From NCBI GenBank assembly GCA_034440575.1, contig JAOTOL010001269.1, forward strand, positions 434,001 through 498,000: 64,000 bases of DNA, written 5' to 3'. Shown here piece after piece: positions 1 to 11,531 of this stretch. The notes beneath the pieces were generated by a model. That model was not told where the DNA came from, ran no database searches, and was given only the letters and a program-made list of their open reading frames with translations. The translations under genes were made by a program, and so were the position numbers. Source of the DNA: Imbricaverruca yamaguchii. Lineage: Eukaryota > Arthropoda > Thecostraca > Neoverrucidae. Positions within the stretch are counted from its first letter, which is position 1; each line of letters starts with the position of its first letter.

Positions 1-158
1 TATACATTTTAAACACAGGGAAAATTTCATTCATAATTAAATATATTCGATCGCTCATATCACATCGTATTTCTTCATTACCGGCCACGACAATGCCACT
101 AAATGTCGTAGTCGGCCCAGTGGCATGACCTTTGTTTTGGACAACTACCTGAGAAATA

Positions 159-161
<3 letters not shown>

Positions 162-219
<58 letters not shown>
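162..219. repeat. (AT)n microsatellite
   Basis: Uninterrupted AT dinucleotide run of about 58 bases. Confidence 0.98.
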
Positions 220-222
<3 letters not shown>

Positions 223-1375
223 GTCATTCCAACAGAAACATCCAAGCAAGATGTTTGTATCTGATTGACATCCGAAAGGTATGAGGTCAGATCAGGTAAT
301 GCCATATGGCCACGTCAAGTAAGTTGAAGTTTGAATATCTCCGGAATATCACTTTGGAAGTATACAATCGTATTACAAATACTGTTATACTGCTGGAGTA
401 TCTTTGTAGACTATCTAACTTGAGACCTCGGAACGATCTCAATTTGTGCATTGTCACGCTGGGACAATGCGCAAATTTACAAGCTGTTCTCTTTAGCATC
501 TGCCTGTGTGTGCACTGCTTGAGACGTAATTCAAGAGAAAAGTCAGATCGGGTCGTATCAAATCAACTAGCACGAGGTCAGGTAATCTCAGATTATCCGT
601 TTATGACCCAATCTGATGCTGTACGACTTAGGCAGCGCTTAAACCAAATGCAAGTATCAATTGGCGATGAATAGCAACGTTCTGCATGAGATGACATTGT
701 GTAGAAGATGATTGTTATGGGACCTGGCTTCATGTCATTGACATTTGACACAATGATTCACTCCGAATGATTATTCCATATTATGTGTGCTTAGTGCATA
801 CATGGCAGTTAATAATCACATTCAATTATACCTAGGAATTAAAATCGTCACAGTCAACTCTGAGTACATTGCAACCCATTCAGCTAGCCACATTCCCACC
901 AGCGTAAACAGGCGGAACAGATGCACATTACGGACGCCACAGCATAACCTATTCTCAACAGCTGGCAAAACTACCTGGGTAATATTAATAGACATCAGTC
1001 TGTCGACATCTGGTCGCGACACTCAGCACATGCGTTTCTCCTGCCACCACCCCAGTTACCACATCTGGCAGCCATGTCTCCTCCACTGGCGTTTTCAGCA
1101 GAACCTGCAGGGATCATACGGCTGAAAAGTAGTCGATGGCTTAACCGAATAGTTGACGTTCCGTGATTGACATTTATGTCGATTGAAATAGTTGAAATGC
1201 CTTTAACATTGAGAAGTGAAGGATAGACGCTACGCTGAATATATGCTTTCTTATAAACTCACCTGGCGCGGGAACATCGGTCGATGTTTCCAGTGCAGTG
1301 GGGTATTTAAGACGGGCTTTAGGACCATAGCACGCACTACTACCCAACGAAAAACACCCAATAGTTCAAACATTC
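220..1375. other. No recognised feature
   Basis: Only short open frames with no domain or splice pattern I recognise. The longest plus-strand frame (about 306-674, 122 codons) has no family resemblance that I can see. Confidence 0.6.
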
Positions 1376-1655
1376 CACAGTGAGGCGAAGCACCCAGCTG
1401 GTCAACATGCCACAGTGAGGCGAAGCACCCAGCTGGTCAACATGCCACAGTGAGGCGAAGCACCCAGCTGGTCAACATGCCACAGTGAGGCGAAGCACCC
1501 AGCTGGTCAACATGCCACAGTGAGGCGAAGCACCCAGCTGGTCAACATGCCACAGTGAGGCGAAGCACCCAGCTGGTCAACATGCCACAGTGAGGCGAAG
1601 CACCCAGCTGGTCAACATGCCACAGTGAGGCGAAAAACCCTGCAGGTCAAATATG
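1376..1655. repeat. 35 bp minisatellite, about 8 units
   Basis: Seven near-identical 35 bp units beginning CACAGTGAGGCGAAGCACCC run to about 1620, followed by one diverged unit (AAAACCCTGCAGG replaces the middle). Units abut with no spacers. The period is not a multiple of three, so no frame stays in register. The homogeneity suggests recent expansion. Confidence 0.97.
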
Positions 1656-2074
1656 CCAGCCAGGCGAAGGAAATATTCATCCAACCCTATTGAATAACCA
1701 AGATAAATGGATGGTCATCAACGTTATTTGAAGTTTGGCATGATAATTAATACTCCATTATTGCGACGAAGGTGGGCATTAATATTCCGACGAAGGTGGG
1801 TTTAGGGCCAATAACCCAATATTGGTCGGCCACACCATTTCACAGCCGATCAGGTATGAAAAAGAACATGCTTGACCTGCTAAGCTGCATTTGTAGAATA
1901 ACAAGTGTTGAATTCAGCTATCTTGAACCACTAGCGATGCTATGTTCTTCACCGTTTTTGGTTATGTTGCGGGCTATGTTGCATGGACTGTGCCAGCTGG
2001 CGTTTTGAAAGGAGCCGCCTTGTGCCGGAGATTCGCTAACCCATTCGTTCAATATTCAGTCGAAGGGCGGCAAT

Positions 2075-2350
2075 TTGCTGGTGCTACCCTGGGTTGGTGG
2101 GGGTCAACGTCAATGTCAATATTAACTTAAATCGAAGAAAATTGACTTGAGCTATCCTGGTGTGTCAATAGTTACATTTACGTGTGCTACCCGGGTTGGG
2201 TGTCTATCAACAGCTACATTTTCTCGTGCTACCCTGGATGATTGTGTGCCAATGACTACATTTGCTTGTGCCACCCTGGATGAGCGTGAGTCGGTGGCTA
2301 CATTTCTTTGTGGTACTCAGGACGGGTGTGTGCCAATAGCTGCAGCACTG
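2075..2350 (+). repeat. Degenerate ~51 bp tandem array
   Basis: The motif GTGCTACCCTGGATG, a variable TGTGTGCCAATG block and CTACATTT recur about every 51 bases, four to five times, with roughly 25-35% divergence. Because 51 is 17 codons, the region stays open in one plus frame (2147-2443) and reads as a repeated T-F-x-C-A-T-L-D pattern. The divergence shows no obvious synonymous bias, so I read this as an old minisatellite and not a gene. A short protein-coding repeat cannot be excluded. Confidence 0.65.
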
Positions 2351-2454
2351 ATTGCGCCCTTCTTTGATAGTCCTGTTGCAGTTGGCGCGGGTGCTGATCC
2401 GTCGATGTTATTTCACAGAACACTAGAGCGACGCCACTTCTGAGGAGCGGACAT

Positions 2455-2985
2455 GTCATTCATATAATGTGATATAACCACCCATCGACATCATTGGTGA
2501 TCATCCTACTATTTGTGCCGAAGCACTGGTCTGGTGAAGGGTGGTTACGATAGTGGACCTCGTGCAACCACACGCGTGTACCTCGGACAGTTGTGCGTGT
2601 TTCGATATTATCTGCATCATCTGGGAGAACTTCCATCGGTTCATTCTTGAACTACACGCCATCTTCTGGTTTTAGCGTATTTTGTGGTATCTGAAATAGT
2701 CGAGCATTCGGTGGATTCAGTGCAGCTAAATATAATTTTACCATGTCCACACCTTGGTCATACAACCGTTGATCACTGTAGTCAACATCGTTTTGGTTAG
2801 GTTTTTCATAGTAGTTATTCGATACTTCTGTCTTCCCGCAGTACATGCACTCTACACTCTCCGAATATCGCTCGATCACAAAAGAATCGTTTTTCATCGT
2901 GCCTTCACTGTCGCGTTCCAAAAAGATGAAGGCATGTGTGAAGCCAGACAGCTTCACCAAAATGGTTGGACTGAAGCTCCATGAT
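2455..2985 (-). pseudogene. Probable Crypton-like (DUF3504-type) recombinase remnant
   Basis: On the minus strand a 102-residue frame contains C-M-Y-C-G-K-T, then a segment V-D-M-V-K-L-Y-L-A-A-L-N-P, then R-L-F-Q-I-P-Q. A TAG stop follows at the point where the family usually has V-W-[FY], and the frame continues with F-K-N-E-P-M. This order (KLY...LNP...LFQ-P...[VW]-x-K-N-x-P-[MVL]) resembles the catalytic-domain lead-in of Crypton/KIAA1958/QRICH1-type tyrosine recombinases. The expected R...H-x-x-R...Y catalytic residues downstream are not recognisable; the following 160 bases contain frame changes and stops. I infer a dead fragment. The assignment rests on motif memory only. Confidence 0.4.
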
Positions 2986-4420
2986 GATTAATATTCTCCA
3001 ACACGGTTCTTATCTGAATAACCGATGGAGGATTTGTGACGAGTTTTTTTAGACAGGGGCAGTGAGTCGTGAGGAGGCGTGACCATAGAGATAATTTGAG
3101 CCGCTTTTAAAGCGGGAGGGGTTTGCAAGCAAATTCAAGGCAAGTGTTCATTTACGTTAGAGGAGTCTTATGTCATAGGGTAAGTGACTTTCAGATGCTG
3201 AAGGCGGAGGTGTGCGGGGAACATCTCCCAGATGATTAGAGTTTAGTTTACTTTACACATCCGCAAATAATTTGTAGTTGTGGCACAGTTTTGGATTGCT
3301 ACTTTGAAGTACAGCTTACAGCATGTCTAGAGTTCCCGGATGTGTTGGCAGAGGGACTCGAACTCACTGCTTGGCTTTCCACCCTGCTTATGGTAACTTC
3401 TTATTTTCCCTTTTGAATCTGGAAATGGTCAGACCCAGACTGGTTTTGCGAGAGATCTCCAGCTCCCGGCCTTACACCGTGTTTCAGATATCTCATCGGC
3501 ACACTGCTAAGCACGATCCTTCAAAATGTTGGGATTTTTACTGTTCGGTGAGCTGATTAAATATCGATGAATGGCTGCGCACATTCAGGTATGAGGATGG
3601 GTGGGGCGTCCTTTATTCCATCGTTTTTTATTTTTTTATCAGCATTGTGGGAGGTTGAAGTCAGTTGGTTCTATCGCTACCCAATCACACACTCTGTTTC
3701 TCTTTTCGATCCATTCCCCAAACATGTTCACCTATAGGCGGTGGCTTTAATGGAATTATTAGTCTTGGAACTTGGCTCTACCTGCTGTTCTAGTTCTTCT
3801 TCTGTGATATCCTGAACGGTGGCGCATTCAAGATTTGCATCAAAAGGGGAGAGACAAATGTATATGGAGGAGATCCAGTCTAGCACCATCGTTTCTATGT
3901 CACGGGATTTCAATTTTCTCCCCGCTGCTTGAAGGTTTCTTTTTTGCCGATATATCTTCATAAGTTCGGTTACACTGCACCAGTTACACCTTTACCAATT
4001 ACTCAAAAGTTTAAACTTTTAATTGTATCATTTCAGTCTACATCGCCCGGTAGCTACCACATCAACGTTCATGCATGTGCTTTCGTTCATTCGTGCATGC
4101 ATGCAGTTTCTGCGGTTTCTGCTAATGGCCATATATTTTGTTACTTGCTGCCATATGGTGATCTTATGGCATGTTTAACGTCACGGAATGCTTCGTATGA
4201 AGAGTGGCTGGGAAAATTCGATGAATTCAATTCAATATTGTGTAATATTTTCCTTGATAAAAATATTAATAATGTAACAAAATATCATATTATAAAATAA
4301 TATTGTAAAATTTTAATAATGCTTTCCTTATACCCACATTTCTTGGTGGAAAACAAAATCCCGGATGTCCCTCTGAGCTTTGATGTACCTCAAATTTTGT
4401 ACATATACTTTCAGATTTGC
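2986..4420. other. No recognised feature
   Basis: AT-rich unique-looking sequence. No domain, splice-consistent exon chain or clear repeat seen. Confidence 0.55.
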
Positions 4421-4421
4421 T

Positions 4422-4445
4422 ACCGAACCAGTGCGCTGGTTCGGT
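4422..4445. repeat. Perfect 10 bp stem inverted repeat
   Basis: ACCGAACCAG, loop TGCG, CTGGTTCGGT. It sits at the edge of the ancient 21 bp array. Confidence 0.85.
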
Positions 4446-5292
4446 GTTCTAAGTCTCGTTACTCCTTTTTGTGAAGGGTTCCCTTGCGCCGTTGTCCGGT
4501 TTTAAAAGTCCCGTTGTTTTTGTCGTCGCCCTGTGTGCATTAGGACACAACATTTCTGTATGGGCGACGGCGCGCTTTTGAGACCCCGACGGCTTACAGA
4601 GCTTTGTCGCTTTTTTCTGAACTCACGTTCTTTCTAGGGAACGGTTTGTTTTCGAAGGCCCCGATGTGTTTCTTCAGTGTCCATTTTTTATGTCAGTTGT
4701 GTATGACCATGTAGCTTTTTGCGGGCCCGGCCTGTTTTTTAGGCCCCCCAAGCCGTCTTTGCGGCCACGGTGCACTTTGAGGGCCTCGGCGAAATTTGAG
4801 GCCTCCGGTGTGTTTATAGGGTTTCCGGGGTGAGTATATAGAGCTACGGTACAAATGCTAGTCCTGTTACATTTTATAGAATTCCTGACGTATTCCTGTT
4901 TAATACCGAGCGCGATGTTCGGTGCTCCGGTGCAATTTTGGGTGCTCTGGCTGGATCTTTCGGTCCCTCGATGCGATAATTGCAGGACCCGGCTCGATTT
5001 TTTAGACCTGTATGATTTTTGCCGGAGTCCGATACGTCTTTTCCGGGGCCATACGTTGTTTTTAGAGACCTTTGCGGGAATGTTTGAGGCTGCAGAGCGT
5101 TTTACTTGCCACGGAATCATTTTTGTGAATCACTGTTTAATTACGGTGGCTCCGGCGTGGGTTCGTCGGCTCATTATGCCTAGTCTTTGTGCGATAATTG
5201 GAACCCCGACGATAGTTATGGGTTCGATCCTAGGATGATATCTGGGGGACCCAGCGCAATTTTCTGAGCCTCGACGCGATTATTTACGACCC
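4430..5292. repeat. Highly diverged ~21 bp tandem array (about 40 units)
   Basis: Reading the plus strand in blocks of 18-23 bases gives a recurring pattern of C-G-G-x-G-C-G-A, a T-rich run (ATTTTTT), then a G-G-G-x-C-C-C-like close. Examples begin at about 4768 (CGGTGCACTTTGAGGGCCT) and 5262 (CGCAATTTTCTGAGCCT). Individual units differ at a third or more of positions, but the alternating CG-rich, T-rich and GGxCC phases persist for about 860 bases. I infer an ancient minisatellite. No gene is supported here; open frames on both strands run through the repeat. Confidence 0.65.
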
Positions 5293-7020
5293 GCCACCTC
5301 TCGGAGAAGGGATTGCCCCCTTTCCGACCTATTTCGGCATGCCACTATTCAGGATTCATACTGCATACTGAACGCATCTATTGATCTGTTTAACATTGAG
5401 TTCGAACTATGCTGATTCACCTGTAGAAATTTGATATTCCTGTATTTCCATAGTAGCGAAACTAAGTTCCCGCTTGGACGTGGGCACATTTTACAAAGAT
5501 CTACATTTTTAAGCATGCCAGGAACAGCTATTCAAGGGCGCGCACTATGGGCTGCCGTGATAACTGACCAGAACAGTAATAGCGTGACTTTCTCAAACAA
5601 TATGCCGTATTTGGCCCTTCATTGAAGATCAAAAGACCATTTGTCTATAGCAGCACTGGCTGTGCTCTGGCTCATCAAAACGATGACATGCTTCAAAGCA
5701 TCAAGGTCGGGCCACTGATACCGCGTATTGCTCCGGAGGTGTGGCTATTCTTATGCCAATAGTACCAATCAATGAACGACCAAGCACGCAAAGCATAGTC
5801 TAACTAACTTAGTGCGCAATTCAGGTTTATATGGGACGAATATAATCCAATCCAAGTCTGACATGCATTATTATCTTCACAGAAACTGCATAGGAAAGAC
5901 ATGGGGACTACCCCACTACCAAGCTGAAAGAGTATATATTTGGTCTGCAAATACCCCCGACTTTTTGTCTCCTCGTGGGGAACTTCTCGATAATATTGTA
6001 TTAATCTGAGAATCTATTTGGCGGAGAAATTATGAGTATTGACCAGTGATATACCAATGCATTTTTATAGCACATAGAAAGGGTGTCCGACGAATAAAAT
6101 ATGGCTTCCATTGTAAGCTTCTGCTGGTTATCTGTCTTTGCATATCCAAATATTGTTTTTTTCTGAAAGCTTATTTAATTATATATATGTGCAATTGGTG
6201 TGCTTTGCAAATGTACTGGCATGAACTGGCCAACTGTCACTGTTCGTGTGATTCATTAACCACTACATGCAAATGTTGACAGCACATTGCAGTTATGCTG
6301 TCTAAATGCTATAGCAATTAGACAGCTCCTAAAGTTCACCAAAAGAATATTGATTTTCTCAGACTCACCAACTGTGCATTGCAATGAATATGGTGCAAGC
6401 AGCATACAAATGGTGCACACAAATGGCACGTATGGCCAGCTTCAGCTTGCAGTCGAGGATGTCTGCCAAGGCCCTGCCGTTCTTGGCACCACTTCCACGT
6501 CACCAGAGAAGACCTATCCGGAGGGTTATTAGCGCTGACTCGCTGATGAGCGGTTCCTTCTCCGCTGTGCGCGTCGCAATGGCTGTCTTTATTCTCTGGA
6601 GCCTCACCTTACTGATACGTGCTGACCGGCAGTCCCCGGTGGTCGGCCGAGTCGGCTGGGAAGGGCCACGCGCCGGCAGTGTACCGGCAGTGTACGGCCA
6701 GAGCGCTGCACCCGCGGCCCACGACACCAGCCTCCGACTGCGCCGGCCGACACGGCGACACACGAGCTCGGCAGCTCGCCCTCGGCCAGGCGCCGACGGG
6801 ACACCGTCGACAGGGCTCGCTGACCTGAAGCTGACCCGGGCGCGGTGACCTGGACGCCGGAGTGGGCCGAGCGTGCCGCGACCCGACAGAGTGCGTCGAC
6901 GCTTGCCCGGCGGCGTCGAGCGTCGCTACCGACTGGCGGCCGCCGGGGGCGGCTCACGGGTGGCCCGCGTGCGGCTGACACCGGCCGCGTCGCCGGCGAC
7001 GCAACGTTCGCCACCCCGCC
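5293..7020. other. No recognised gene; GC-rich second half
   Basis: 5293-6430 is AT-rich without recognised features. From about 6430 the GC content rises sharply and several frames are open on both strands simply because stops are rare. A short plus-strand frame from an ATG near 6579 starts with a hydrophobic stretch (M-A-V-F-I-L-W-S-L-T-L-L-I) but continues as Arg/Ala/Pro-rich sequence with no domain; I do not call it a gene. Confidence 0.5.
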
Positions 7021-7024
7021 CTTC

Positions 7025-7663
7025 GACCGTCATCTGGAGATGGCGCCTATCGACGGTCATCTGACCATGGCGCCCGCCGACCGTTATCTGGAGATGACGC
7101 CCAGCGGACCGTCATCTGGAGATGGCGCCTATCGACGGTCATCTGACCATGGCGCCCGCCGACGGTCATCTGACCATGGCGCCCGCCAACCGTTATCTGG
7201 AGATGGCGCCCGCCGACGGTCATCTAACCATGGCGCCCGCCGACGGTCATCTGACCATGGCGCCCGTCGACCGCTATCTGGAGATGGCGCCCGTCGACGG
7301 TCATCTGACCATGGCGCCCGCCGACGGTCATCTGACCATGGCGCCCGTCGACGGTCATCTGGAGATGGCGCCCGTCGACGGTCATCTGACCATGGCGCCC
7401 GTCGACGGTCATCTAACCATGGCGCCCGTCGACAGTCATCTGACCATGGCGCCCGCCGACGGTCATCTGGAGATGGCGCCTGTCGACGTTCATCTGACGA
7501 TGGCGCCTATCGACGGTAATCCGGAGATGGGATTCGTGACCGGTCACCGTGGGCTGGTGTTCGTGGTCGTTCACCTTGGGGTGGTGTTCGCGAACGGTCA
7601 CATTGGGCTGGTATTCGTTGTCGGTCACCGTGGCCGTGGGCTGGTATTCGTGGATGGCCACTG
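7025..7663 (+). repeat. 27 bp minisatellite with diverged 3' end
   Basis: About 18 units of 27 bp built on GACGGTCATCTG followed by ACCATGGCGCCC or GAGATGGCGCCC, with one 1 bp slip near 7107. From about 7525 the sequence changes to GGTCACCGTGGGCTGGTATT-type units that keep the 27 bp spacing and the GGTCA[TC]C core (about five units). In one plus frame this reads as a nine-residue repeat D-G-H-L-T-M-A-P-[AV], passing into G-H-x-G-L-V-F-V. Several frames on both strands are open, which is expected from a multiple-of-three period, and no start or splice context argues for translation. Confidence 0.95.
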
Positions 7664-8415
7664 AAGGCCGGTTCACCACGTTTGTGGCTGGATATCTCGA
7701 GCTGCACATTCTTCCAAGTCGGCCATCCCAGATCAGTGATCGTCATCAAGGTATGAGGTCGGGATGTGATATGTTTGGCATGTGATGAATGGCATGTGAT
7801 AAATGTGATAGCAACATTTATGCTCAGCTGCGCGGTGTTAATGGTCAGTCGGCTTCGCTGTTTGAGACTTGCGTGTGTCACCCATACTGCAATATTACTG
7901 CTCATCTGTATTTGCGCCGATATTCGGGTTTTGGAAACCGGATTCAATATCCGGGGTTGGATATTCAGCCAAAGATATTCCGGCTCAATTCGCCTGTCCA
8001 AGCTAGTATCCTGGTTAGGCTGTGCAGGGATTGCACCCGGCGTCATCATGGTCAGAGCTGATCTTAGGAATCGTGATCAATATTGAACCATATGGGCGAG
8101 AGAAGGGGTACAGTGCGCACAACGCCAACAAGTGACGTCACGACTTAACTGATGACATAACTTATAGAACATCGCTCATAGCATCAGTGACATGCTTTCA
8201 CATCAAATGATGGAGAACAACGTATGAAAGAACCACGCATACCCTTCCGTGCCATGATGCATTGCACGAACATCATAGAGCTGTTTCACATTTCCGCAAC
8301 AAGAAAGATAATTGAGGGATAAGCAAAACATGTATCACATGTGACATGTTGAATAGTCAAAGGTAAGACACACCTACACTACACACATCCACACGTATCG
8401 TGATTTAGGTATATC
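7664..8415. other. No recognised feature
   Basis: Short frames only; nothing recognised. Confidence 0.55.

Positions 8416-8442
<27 letters not shown>
8416..8442. repeat. (AT)n microsatellite
   Basis: About 27 bases of AT repeat. Confidence 0.95.
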
Positions 8443-8446
<4 letters not shown>

Positions 8447-9535
8447 CAAAGCGGAATCACATTTTGTATACGGAATGCACTGCATTGAATTGGATTGACT
8501 GAGAGAAAAGATCAAAAATAATAAACAAAACGGAACCATGTACTGCTAGTGAATTACATCCTAGTTTTTGTCTTAATTTGTGGGAAAGTGTCCCGATGGA
8601 TAGTCCTGTGAGAAGTATCGCCACTCTGATCTGCAGAGCCCGAAGTATATGTGTGTGTCGGTTCATCAAGTACCCGTTATGAGCTGTGGCGCAATAGTCA
8701 ACACGTCACCTTGTGTCACGATGACGTGATAAAGTGAGTCTCGGTGTTGTGAGACTGTTCGTGGGCGGTTTGTGTGCTGTATTAACGCCGTTCGTGACTT
8801 CGTGTATGCGGTTATTCGCGTATGTCTTCAATAGGGCATTCTCCCCACTTAAAGGCTTAGGCGCTTGTCACACACACGCAATAAATAAAGGAGGGAGCAC
8901 ACAAATTATACGGAACTTTTTTGAAATGGTTAGATTAGCCTATCGGAAGCGTCACCTTTCTGATGGTTCGACACGGGAACAATATGATACAACTGTCTTC
9001 TACGAGTTTGTGTTGTCAGAAAACACATCAGGATCACTGTTGACAGACGACAGAAATGCATTGGCGACCTGGCGAATTCAGCTTCAAAATCCTTCTCGGA
9101 CGCACTTCTCACGTGCGCAGGACAGAGAGAACAGCTGTTGTCCGCGGGTCGATCGAGTCGGTGTGTGCAGTGAAAAACATTCGAGCATATATGGTGCTGA
9201 TGAATACACCGACGTGGCATATAACGATGAAAATCGGAAATGCGATTTTGCATCCAGGTAAGAAACGTATGCTCCATTCGATTGACTCGTGTAGTGTGCG
9301 TTTTGACAGCATCCGTCGAAATGATGTTGCAGTACTCGATGTTCCACCTCACGTGAGCGTAATAGGCCGCCAGTAGGGCAGAATGTTGACGTCATGTGAG
9401 CGTAATAGGTCACCAGCAGGGCCGCGATATTGAGCGTGGCTCCGCCGATGCCGGTATTGAAAGAGTAATAGTAGTAATAGTAACAGTATATTGAATTGTA
9501 CCAGCCTGTCACCGTCAGGCGATATCTGTTTTGTT
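8443..9535. other. No recognised feature
   Basis: Several short frames overlap on both strands between 8734 and 9512; none resembles a protein family. A duplicated phrase (ACGTGAGCGTAATAGG at about 9351 and ATGTGAGCGTAATAGG at about 9395) is the only local structure noted. Confidence 0.5.
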
Positions 9536-9539
9536 TACG

Positions 9540-10200
9540 TCGTTGTGGATGAGTTGAAGGTGGTGGTCCGGGTGGTGCCGGGGTGTACTCGTAGTTTGGG
9601 GGGGAGGGGTTCGCTGTTCGTTTGAATATTGCAAGAACACATTATTCCATGTTATACACTGCTATGGGCTTTTTATTTTGTTTTCTGTTGAGTTCGTTTT
9701 TCTCTCATTTCTTCACACGTTTGTTTTCGGTCGTGGTGTCGATATCCATGCACCAGCCTGATTGTTTTGCTTTCTTTTTCCTTTCCTTTGTACACGTCAT
9801 GGCTAGAGTTGGGAGGACTGGGAGGAGTTGTTCGGATGATGTTTTTTTTGGATGTTGTTTGGTGTCGGGTGGTTATGGTACGTCTTTTTATTTCTTGTTA
9901 GTTGTGGTGCTTGGTTTGTCGGTAGATGTGGTGTTTGGTTTGTTGGTTGCTCGTGTTGTCGGTGCTTGGGTTGTCTGAGGGGTGTTGTCTGAGGTGTCTG
10001 AACTAATGCAGTCGTCGTCTGAGTCTGTGATTGGTTCAAAATGCTTCTGGTGGTTTTTCCGTCGCGCGAGTGATACTTGTAGTGCTTGGAGTGGTTCTGG
10101 GGGGCACGGTAGGGGTGATGGCTTGAATGCTCCACGGTGTGGTGTGGTGTGGGGGTGGTGTCTGTGCTTGTGCCGTGTTTTGTGTTGCCCTAGCCTTATG
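9540..10200 (+). repeat. G/T-skewed low-complexity tract
   Basis: About 650 bases in which the plus strand is strongly enriched for G and T (runs such as GTGGTGCTTGG, TGGTTGCTCG). The minus-strand frames read as Thr/Pro/Gln/His-rich low complexity. No periodicity is sharp enough to name a unit. Confidence 0.6.
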
Positions 10201-10251
10201 ACTATTATCGGGTATGTTTGGTTGCGGATTGAATTGAACAATTTACTTTCA

Positions 10252-10580
10252 GATTGAATTGAAAGAGCGGATGGCCATCCATAAGCCTCGCTTGGCGCTG
10301 CTGACTATACTAGTCACATGCGCGGAAAAAGTGAGCTTGCTGTCAATTACAGCGCCGAGATCCCTTATGTCGTCAATAGCTCCGCGTTCTTCATCACATT
10401 TGTGCGGTAATGGGCTTGGACGGGTGCTTGCCGGAACTTCATGATAGGCGATTTGCATTTTAGTGGATTTTGGTTGAGGCCCCAGCCAGCGGACCAGGCT
10501 CTGAAATGATTCAGATCACCATGAAGCTGAGGCACCATCAGCAAGATATATATTTTTACGGAAGCTGGTCAAATCGTCAG
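10252..10580 (-). pseudogene. LINE reverse-transcriptase fragment (Jockey-like)
   Basis: Minus-strand translation gives L-N-P-L-K-C, then D-I-R-D-L-G-A-V-I-D-S-K-L-T-F and S-S-A-K-R-G-L-W-M-A-I-R-S-F. This is the typical post-catalytic RT segment (N-P-x-K-C, D-L-G-x-x-[IL]-D) of Jockey/I-type LINE ORF2. It lacks the catalytic core and the C-terminus, ending at a duplicated GATTGAATTGAA motif (10231 and 10254). It differs in sequence from the larger LINE beginning at about 10720, so it is a separate 5'-truncated remnant. Confidence 0.75.
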
Positions 10581-11204
10581 ATTACATACAGCAGCTGAAC
10601 TTGCCCCCATATGGCAAGCCATTGGTGAACACCGGAAAATGAGTGGCGGACTGTGGTTCATAAAGACATGAAGACTTAAATATTAGTGCAACTATGAGCC
10701 ACAAGGGCCTTTCTTGGCTGCACTCTGTACACTCAACCAGTTGCCCACCAAATCCGTCGATCAGCACTCCCTGTAATACTGAAAAGCAAGCCCTCTATTC
10801 TTATAATGATTGTCTATGATGTTTTTAAAGATGTTCAATGCGCTGATACTGACAATGGTTTCTGGCAGCTGGTTCCAGTGTTCTACTACCCTGTTGGTGA
10901 AGAAAGACTGCCTTAACCTTGTTCTGCTGTGGTTAACTTTAATTTTGAATTAATAACTTCTAATTGCATCATTTCTGTTAAATTCAGACATTTACCCCAG
11001 ATATCCCCTCTCCAGACCACGTACAAATTTAAAGACCTCGATGAGATCTCCTCTCAGCCTTCTATATGTAAGTGAAAACATATTCAATTTCTTCAATCTT
11101 TCCTCATATGCCAGGTTGCTTATACCATTAACCATTTGTGTAGCCCTCTTTTGTACTCTCTCTGTAAAAGCCAACAATCTTTTTCATAGCTAGGACCAAA
11201 CTTT

Positions 11205-11531
11205 TTAATAAATTTAATCAGAGTTGTTGCTGGGTGGCTTTAGGAACCAGGGTTCTATTGCTAAGCAGAGCTTGTTGCGTGAACCCTGGCCCCACCACCC
11301 GATCCACGAATTCCTATTCAACGGTATAATTTTGATAGAAATTTCAACGTGCCGTCAATGCACCGACACGGCCACCCGGTAGCTGGTCCCGGCCTTATCG
11401 GGCCAGCTGCCAACTGACCCTCCCAGCCGGGGGCTAAGCGCGGGCGCGCGAAGCGACTCGAACCTTATGTTGCCAGTACAAAGGAGACCAGTGCAGGCCA
11501 GCGCTCTAACCAACTGAGCTACCGGGGCGGC
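11205..11531 (-). mobile_element. tRNA-derived SINE inserted in the LINE
   Basis: On the minus strand the element opens GCCGCCCCGGTAGCTCAG. It has a box A (TAGCTCAGTTGG, about 11511-11522), an anticodon-arm-like region and a box B (GGTTCGAGTCGC, 11453-11464), then about 240 bases of unrelated body ending in an A/T-rich tail. It separates the LINE codons for H-L-E-Y-C-I-Q-A from W-S-x-S-Y-E-K-D, which are adjacent in intact relatives of this LINE class. A clear target duplication was not found. Confidence 0.8.

Noticed and set aside
1376..1655. CRISPR-like regular repeats
   Set aside because: Units of 35 bp are directly adjacent with no variable spacers, and the context is eukaryotic. It is a minisatellite.
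3340..3380. tRNA-like box B on the minus strand (TGAGTTCGAGTCCC)
   Set aside because: No box A at the proper distance, so chance or too decayed to call.
6384..7014. Overlapping open frames with a hydrophobic start
   Set aside because: GC-rich sequence depletes stops in several frames; no domain, splice or conserved pattern visible.
10231..10265. GATTGAATTGAA duplication as a LINE target duplication
   Set aside because: Both copies lie on the same side of the LINE fragment, so they cannot be its flanking duplication.
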